NCBI RefSeq assembly: GCF_031801495.1 | Contig: NZ_JAOEGC010000001.1 | Location: 744,001-808,000 of the forward strand | Length of the DNA stretch: 64,000 nt | Direction of reading: 5' to 3' | DNA from: Agrobacterium tumefaciens_K | GTDB taxonomy: Bacteria; Pseudomonadota; Alphaproteobacteria; Rhizobiales; Rhizobiaceae | Notes under the pieces: model-generated | What the model saw: only the letters and a program-made list of their open reading frames with translations | Told to the model about the DNA's origin: nothing | The model's database searches: none | Translations under genes and position numbers: made by a program | In this document: piece by piece, positions 60,301 through 64,000 of the stretch | Numbering within the stretch: the stretch's first letter is position 1 | How the letters are laid out: each line of letters begins with the position of its first letter

Positions 60301-61207
60301 TGGCGGTCGTGCCACCCATGTCGAAGGCGATGACATTGTCATGACCGGCATTCTTGCCGAACCATGCGGTGGCGAGTGCACCACCGGCAGGACCGGATTC
60401 CAGAAGGCGGATCGGGAAAGCGCGGGCGGTTTCGAGCGAAACAAGACCACCTGCCGAATGCATCAGGCGGAAATCGCCTGTAAAACCCATCCTCGCCAGT
60501 TCGCCCTCGAAGCGTCGGAGATATCGATCCATCAACGGCTGCACATAGGCATTGGCGCAGGTGGTGACGAAACGCTGGTATTCGGAAATCTCGGCCACGA
60601 CCTCACAGGAAATCGAAATTGAAAGCTCAGGCAGAGCTTTTGCGATGATGTCGCGGGCGCGGCGCTCATGCGCCGGGTTGCGGTAGGAGTGCATGAAGCA
60701 GATGGCGATTGCCTCTATGCCATCTTTTTTCAAGGCTTCAGCGGCGCGCAGTACGGCAACTTCATCCAGTTCAAGGATGACATCGCCATCGGCACCGATA
60801 CGCTCGGACACCTCCATGCGACGGGAACGTTCGACCAGCGGCGTCGGGAAAGCCAGCGTCAGGTCATAGATGTCGTAACGCTGCTCCGTGCCGATTTCGA
60901 GAATATCGCGAAAACCTTCCGTGGTGATCAGGCCGACAGCCGCGCCCTTGCGCTCGATAACGGCATTCGTCACCAGCGTCGTGCCGTGGACGATCTCGGA
61001 CAGGTCGGAAATGCCGATCCCGGCAGCCTTGACCAGTTCGCCAAGACCTCCAAGGGCACCTTGGGACGGGTCGCGGGGTGTGGTCAGGCACTTGTGCAGA
61101 CGGATCGCAGTCGCGTTCTCGTCGAAAAGGATGAAGTCGGTGAAGGTTCCGCCGATATCCACGCCCGCACGCAGGCGCTTACCGGTCGTCAGGCCAGTAG
61201 CTTGCAT
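57347..61207 (-). CDS. Fused hydantoinase A/B protein, OPLAH-type 5-oxoprolinase family
   Basis: This 1286-residue protein joins HyuA (about residues 1-690) and HyuB (about residues 725-1280) modules, as in eukaryotic-type ATP-dependent 5-oxoprolinase. HyuA begins AGVDIGGTFTDFILFD and has GHDNVIAFDMGGTTAKACL near residue 290. HyuB contains SDPIALEVMWSRL near residue 725, NDPWLCAGHLFD near residue 805 and GGSGYGDPMNRD near the C-terminus. Family members hydrolyse 5-oxoproline, hydantoins or N-methylhydantoin with ATP, and some act as acetone/acetophenone carboxylases, so the substrate stays open. It is the first gene of an operon with an Opp-type importer and an M20 hydrolase, under probable control of the divergent IclR gene. 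Confidence 0.92.
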   Translation of the reverse strand: MQATGLTTGKRLRAGVDIGGTFTDFILFDENATAIRLHKCLTTPRDPSQGALGGLGELVKAAGIGISDLSEIVHGTTLVTNAVIERKGAAVGLITTEGFRDILEIGTEQRYDIYDLTLAFPTPLVERSRRMEVSERIGADGDVILELDEVAVLRAAEALKKDGIEAIAICFMHSYRNPAHERRARDIIAKALPELSISISCEVVAEISEYQRFVTTCANAYVQPLMDRYLRRFEGELARMGFTGDFRLMHSAGGLVSLETARAFPIRLLESGPAGGALATAWFGKNAGHDNVIAFDMGGTTAKACLIEDGKIHIASYLEAGREHRFKNGSGLPIKSPVVDMIEIGAGGGSIASIDGVGLLQVGPHSASSEPGPACYGRGGLKPTVTDASVALGYYDPSFFLGGRMTLDLDAAEKALGTIAKPLKISAVEAAWGIHQVVSESMASAARIHLVEKGKDPRGYSMIGFGGAGPAFAAKVARILGVSEVIIPPASGAASAFGFLTAPLSFDIVRSHPIALSENLDADKLNAIIEEISEDGRVQLRSAGVEDADIRVERSADMRLVGQLHEINVPLPAGKLDASGYAEIRKAFEAVYSARYTRVPTEAKLEILSFRIRASGAVPQLTVRQAGIEGGATDPKKGTRKTFFGTDWVEAGIYDRYSMRPGILVEGPAIIEERESTTIIPPGDKVTVDETGNLRIRIAETAKGATIVDETMTLEQASARIQSDPIALEVMWSRLVNVAEEMWSTVCRTAFSLIISESQDFGCAILDPDGETLAHSARVMPVFNLTLPMAVKAIIERYPVDTMKPGDVYITNDPWLCAGHLFDLAIVTPVFHRGRVVALMGTVGHVGDIGGSRDGLNVTELYEEGIQIPAMKLVREGVENEDLFRLMADNIRDSDQVLGDVRSFISANETGSARMRSFMEEYGMHDLKALSHVVQSLSEKAMRDAVTKLTDGVYHSTISNNPMGSTMTFPLKVTVKGDEIELDFEGAPPQTVKGGINCTLSYTTAHATYPIKCMLTPGIRGNAGCYRPFTVKAPKGSILNCEKPAPVSLRTRTGWYLAPNIFRALSEAAPDTAQSFSGLPSLMSFYGKSATTGALFYELLLLGGGQGASQTKDGKSSLLWPTSAATSSLEMFETRSPIVIWEKNLMTDSGGAGENRGGLGVRVRISRRNSEGHPIKTIVSPEGVDLPVEGLFGGKPGKTATGRILSKSTGEMLQDCGTGAIVDLVDTDTVVELTLAGGSGYGDPMNRDLDKLDDDIKHGYVSAEAADRIYGRTARSGERKKPGNAA

Positions 61208-61371
61208 ATGTCAATCCTAGATCACGCGAATAAGCCGGCCTCGTGGGGCCAAGCCTTCATGTTCCCGAGCTGCGACCCTGGGCAAAATGCGTCTTATGGA
61301 GCGCATGCCTCAAAATTCAGCTTCTCTTGTTGTTGAAGAATTTGTAGGCGGGGAATTTTAGGGTGTCCAGT

Positions 61372-61414
61372 ATTTGTTTCAACATTGACACCGAATTTCA
61401 ATAATGAAACAAAT
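61372..61414. promoter_or_regulatory. 17-bp-arm inverted repeat upstream of the divergent operons
   Basis: ATTTGTTTCAACATTGA (61372-61388) faces TCAATAATGAAACAAAT (61398-61414), an inverted repeat with 17-base arms, two mismatches and a nine-base centre. The outer ten bases match exactly. It lies in the 177-base region between the OPLAH-type gene and the IclR gene and overlaps the TTG start proposed for IclR. It is a good operator candidate for IclR, with autoregulation. Confidence 0.65.
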
Positions 61415-62182
61415 GAGCATAGTGATTCGACGTGGGGTAGGTCTGTGGGCGTTCTTGATGATACGATTGCAATCTTTGAGTGTTTCTCTCTGGAGGAGCC
61501 TGCAATCGGTCAGGCTGACCTGGCGCGTCGCCTCGATCGCCCGAAGGCGACCGTGCACCGTGCGCTGAAGACCCTCGTGGCGTCCGGCTTGCTGGAATAT
61601 GATCAGTCGACCCGGCTCTATTCGCCCGGCATGCGCCTGTTCGAACTCGGACAGATCTTTCGCTCACGCCATCATTTCCTCGATATGGTCTACAAGCGTG
61701 TGAAGCAGATCTGCGATCTCGCCGGTCATACCGGCTACATCACCGTGTTCGATGGCGCCGACCTTATGGTGCTGCGCGTCGTGCGCGGCTCCAACCCGTT
61801 GGCCATTGCCTCGACGCCGGGCTACAAGTCCTCGGCATATGCAACGTCAAACGGCCGCGCGATGCTGGCTCTGCTGGATGATACCGCGCTGAAAAACCGT
61901 GTTCCGGAACCGCTGCCCTACGTATCTCCTAACTCGCCGAAAGATCATGCCGAACTGATGGAGCGGATCGGCAAGATTCGTGCGACAGGAAGGTCCTATG
62001 CGTCGAACGAGATTGTCGAAGGTGTGTCATCGCAGGGTATCGCGATGCGCGATCCGGATACGATGGAGATTTTCGGCGTGGCGATTTCCTATCCCGCGAG
62101 CCTCGGCAACCCGGAACTGAAGGAAAAGATCGCTGTCCTGCTGGATCAGATGCGAACGGATCTCAGCAATCGGCTGGACTAG
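61385..62182 (+). CDS. IclR-family transcriptional regulator
   Basis: This 265-residue protein has the IclR winged helix (VGVLDDTIAIFECFS, then QADLARRLDRPKATVHRALK, near residues 20-65) and the GAF-like effector domain with SPGMRLFELGQI and SYASNEIVEGVSSQGIAM. It probably senses an intermediate of the OPLAH-type operon it faces. The start is uncertain: TTG at 61385 has no ribosome site and lies within a long inverted repeat. A GTG at 61445 has GGGG upstream but cuts into the conserved RSV segment. Coordinates use the TTG. Confidence 0.85.
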   Translation: MTPNFNNETNEHSDSTWGRSVGVLDDTIAIFECFSLEEPAIGQADLARRLDRPKATVHRALKTLVASGLLEYDQSTRLYSPGMRLFELGQIFRSRHHFLDMVYKRVKQICDLAGHTGYITVFDGADLMVLRVVRGSNPLAIASTPGYKSSAYATSNGRAMLALLDDTALKNRVPEPLPYVSPNSPKDHAELMERIGKIRATGRSYASNEIVEGVSSQGIAMRDPDTMEIFGVAISYPASLGNPELKEKIAVLLDQMRTDLSNRLD

Positions 62183-62319
62183 TCCCGACTTCCGTCGATG
62201 CCGTTCCGGGGGGGCTGACCCAGCGCTGGCGATTGGTTATCTATTCGATTGCGATAGGATTGTTTGTAGTGTCAGGCGAACCGGGTACACTCTAGGTGAA
62301 AAGTTCCGCAGAGACATCG

Positions 62320-62979
62320 ATGACCCTGATCCTGACCAATATCACCAAATCCTATCCAACCGCGGAAGGTCTGGCACAGGTTCTGCGTGGCGTTGACCTG
62401 CAGCTGAATGCGGCGGAGAGCCTTGCCTTGACGGGTGAATCCGGGAGCGGCAAGAGCACGCTGCTTCATCTGGTCGGTGGCCTCGACAAGCCCGATGGCG
62501 GCACGATCACGGTCAACGGCCGCGATATCGGCAGCCTCGACGATACCGGGCGCGCCAGATACCGCCGCCAGGATGTCGGCGTCATTTTCCAGCAGTTCAA
62601 CCTGATCCCGAGCCTCGATGTCGCGGCGAACGTCTCGTTCCATGCCAGACTCGCGGGCCGTTTCGATCCCGTATGGGAGGCTGAACTCGTTCAGTCGCTG
62701 GGCATCGACCAGCTTCTGAGACGATATCCCGAACAGCTTTCGGGTGGGCAGCAGCAACGGGTGGCGATCGCGAGGACGCTGGCGGCAAGACCTGCACTGG
62801 TGCTGGCCGACGAACCGACGGGCAACCTTGACGAGGCCACGGCGGAGACGGTTCTGGACATCATGCTTGACCTTACGAAGACCGCCGGAATAGCCCTTCT
62901 CTTCGTCACGCATTCCAGTCGCATGGCTGAAAAGCTTGATCGCCGTGTGCTGCTGCATGGTGGAAAGGTCGTGGCATGA
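62320..62979 (+). CDS. ABC transporter ATP-binding protein, LolD/MacB-type
   Basis: This 219-residue ATPase has Walker A GESGSGKST near residue 39, signature LSGGQQQRVAIARTLA and Walker B LVLADEPTGNLDEA, the pattern of lipoprotein/MacB-type exporters. The ATG at 62320 follows GAGAC and begins the conserved region; an upstream in-frame GTG adds only eight residues. Its stop overlaps the FtsX-type permease start by four bases, so the two form one transporter. The partner identifies it as lipoprotein-release or peptide/antibiotic efflux type. Confidence 0.93.
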   Translation: MTLILTNITKSYPTAEGLAQVLRGVDLQLNAAESLALTGESGSGKSTLLHLVGGLDKPDGGTITVNGRDIGSLDDTGRARYRRQDVGVIFQQFNLIPSLDVAANVSFHARLAGRFDPVWEAELVQSLGIDQLLRRYPEQLSGGQQQRVAIARTLAARPALVLADEPTGNLDEATAETVLDIMLDLTKTAGIALLFVTHSSRMAEKLDRRVLLHGGKVVA

Positions 62980-64000
62980 GCTGGCCCGCCTTCCGGGCTC
63001 TCCTGTCGCATTGGCGCTATCGGCCACTTCAGTTCGTCACCCTCATTCTTGGGGTAGCGCTGGCGACGGCGCTCTGGACCGGGGTGCAGGCTATCAATGC
63101 CGAGGCGCGGGCAAGTTATGGCCGTGCTGCCTCCGTGCTGGAGCAGAACGATTTCGAGCAACTCGTGGCCAGGGATGGTGGAGCAATTCCGCCGCAGACC
63201 TATGCGCGGCTTCGAAGGGCCGGCTGGATCGTATCGCCCATCATCGAAGGCGACCGCAGGTTCGGGCAGGTGCGGATCAGGTTGATCGGTATCGATCCAC
63301 TGTCGATGCCGGCCGGAGGGCAGGGTGTACGCGTTGCCGGCACTTCGGATCTGATTGCGTTTGTCGGCGAGCCCGGACAATTGGTCGTTTCCGCCGCGAC
63401 GGCGGCACGTCTGAAGGATGTGGGTGGCCTCTCCATCAAGATCGACGCCGATCTCCCCGATGATGCAGCCTTCGTCGATATCGGTGTGGCCGATCGGTTG
63501 CTGAACCGGGGCGGCGTTTTAAGCCGTATCGTCGTTGCGCATGAGCAGCGGCCGGGGCTTGCTTCCATCGAGAGCCTTGCGCCCGAACTTTCGGTGCGCG
63601 CGGCGGGCGAGCGGCCGGACGTTTCCCGGCTGACCGACAGTTTTCATCTCAATCTCACTGCTTTCGGTTTTCTGGCCTTCATAGTCGGCCTCTTCATCGT
63701 CTATTCGGCAACGGGACTGTCGTTCGAGCAGCGCCGCGGCACGTTCCGCACACTGAGATCGGTTGGCATCTCGCTGCGGTCGCTGGCGGCCATGCTGGTC
63801 ATCGAGATCATGGCCTTTGCCTTGCTGTCAGGAATCCTCGGTGTGGTCATTGGCTATTTTGTTGCGTCGGCACTGCTGCCCGGCGTCGCCGCGACATTAC
63901 GCGGATTGTACGGCGCGAGCGTGCCGGGTGCAGTGTCGCTCAGACCGGAATGGTGGATGGCCGGACTGGCAATGGCGCTGCTCGGCACTGCCATGTCTTC
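62976..64000 (+). CDS. FtsX/MacB-type permease, truncated by window edge
   Basis: The frame from the ATG at 62976 is open for 341 codons to the end of the window. It starts MSWPAFRALLSHWRYRPLQF, followed by a first transmembrane helix, a periplasmic region of about 180 residues and a cluster of helices from about residue 225 (FGFLAFIVGLFIVYSATGL). The cytoplasmic loop FEQRRGTFRTLRSVGIS near residue 253 is typical of FtsX-type permeases. It is coupled to the ATPase by a four-base overlap. The C-terminal part lies beyond the window. Substrate is unknown. Confidence 0.88.
   Translation, partial: MSWPAFRALLSHWRYRPLQFVTLILGVALATALWTGVQAINAEARASYGRAASVLEQNDFEQLVARDGGAIPPQTYARLRRAGWIVSPIIEGDRRFGQVRIRLIGIDPLSMPAGGQGVRVAGTSDLIAFVGEPGQLVVSAATAARLKDVGGLSIKIDADLPDDAAFVDIGVADRLLNRGGVLSRIVVAHEQRPGLASIESLAPELSVRAAGERPDVSRLTDSFHLNLTAFGFLAFIVGLFIVYSATGLSFEQRRGTFRTLRSVGISLRSLAAMLVIEIMAFALLSGILGVVIGYFVASALLPGVAATLRGLYGASVPGAVSLRPEWWMAGLAMALLGTAMS

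Overview
The window reads as chromosomal DNA (or a large chromid) of an alphaproteobacterium of the order Rhizobiales, most likely Rhizobiaceae (the Agrobacterium/Rhizobium type). The basis is the high-GC sequence, the density of ABC uptake systems, ATGA-overlapped operons, a DUF2291 lipoprotein inside a ribose-type transporter, a vWA TadG-like protein and the transglutaminase/circularly permuted ATP-grasp operon. No rRNA, tRNA, insertion sequence, phage gene or CRISPR array was recognised. Every function is inferred from reading motifs in translated sequence; no database search was run.

Layout. 0-5 kb: edge ORF, FAD-linked 2-hydroxyacid-type dehydrogenase, ABC-F ATPase, TadG-like vWA protein. 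5-14 kb: a tight minus-strand operon (DUF2126 transglutaminase, circularly permuted ATP-grasp/alpha-E fusion, second transglutaminase) divergent from a BacA/SbmA-like exporter whose ATPase domain is degenerate. 14-17 kb: hotdog thioesterase, ATP-grasp ligase and polysaccharide deacetylase. 17-30 kb: a GntR-controlled divergent cluster with a gamma-glutamyltransferase-family hydrolase, three cytosine-deaminase-like amidohydrolases, one ATZ/TRZ-like amidohydrolase and a complete Opp/Dpp-type transporter. 30-35 kb: a short Ohr-like protein lacking its peroxidatic cysteine, a small secreted-type ORF, a DeoR remnant and a ribose-class ABC transporter. 35-38.5 kb: an autotransporter with 207-bp tandem repeats. 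39-45 kb: biotin carrier, biotin carboxylase, a carrier-like protein without biotin lysine, PxpB, PxpC, PxpA and an aminotransferase. 45-51 kb: LysR regulator, then SDR, polar amino-acid ABC transporter and RraA-like lyase. 51-61 kb: a minus-strand operon with a fused HyuA-HyuB/OPLAH-type protein, a second Opp/Dpp transporter and an M20 amidohydrolase, with a divergent IclR regulator. 62-64 kb: LolD-like ATPase and a truncated FtsX-type permease.

How the genes may work together. Three neighbouring loci (17-30, 39-51 and 51-61 kb) each pair uptake with enzymes that open amide, lactam or gamma-glutamyl bonds. Both bacterial solutions to ATP-driven 5-oxoproline (lactam) opening, PxpABC and OPLAH-type, lie within about 23 kb, and a gamma-glutamyltransferase-family protein is nearby. 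I infer an island for uptake and hydrolysis of gamma-glutamyl, pyroglutamyl or other cyclic-amide compounds, whose nitrogen is then released through the aminotransferase. The PxpABC operon also carries biotin carboxylase parts, so it may use biotin-dependent carboxylation of the amide, as urea amidolyase does. The second notable system is the transglutaminase/ATP-grasp operon, a family predicted to make or ligate peptides but poorly characterised.
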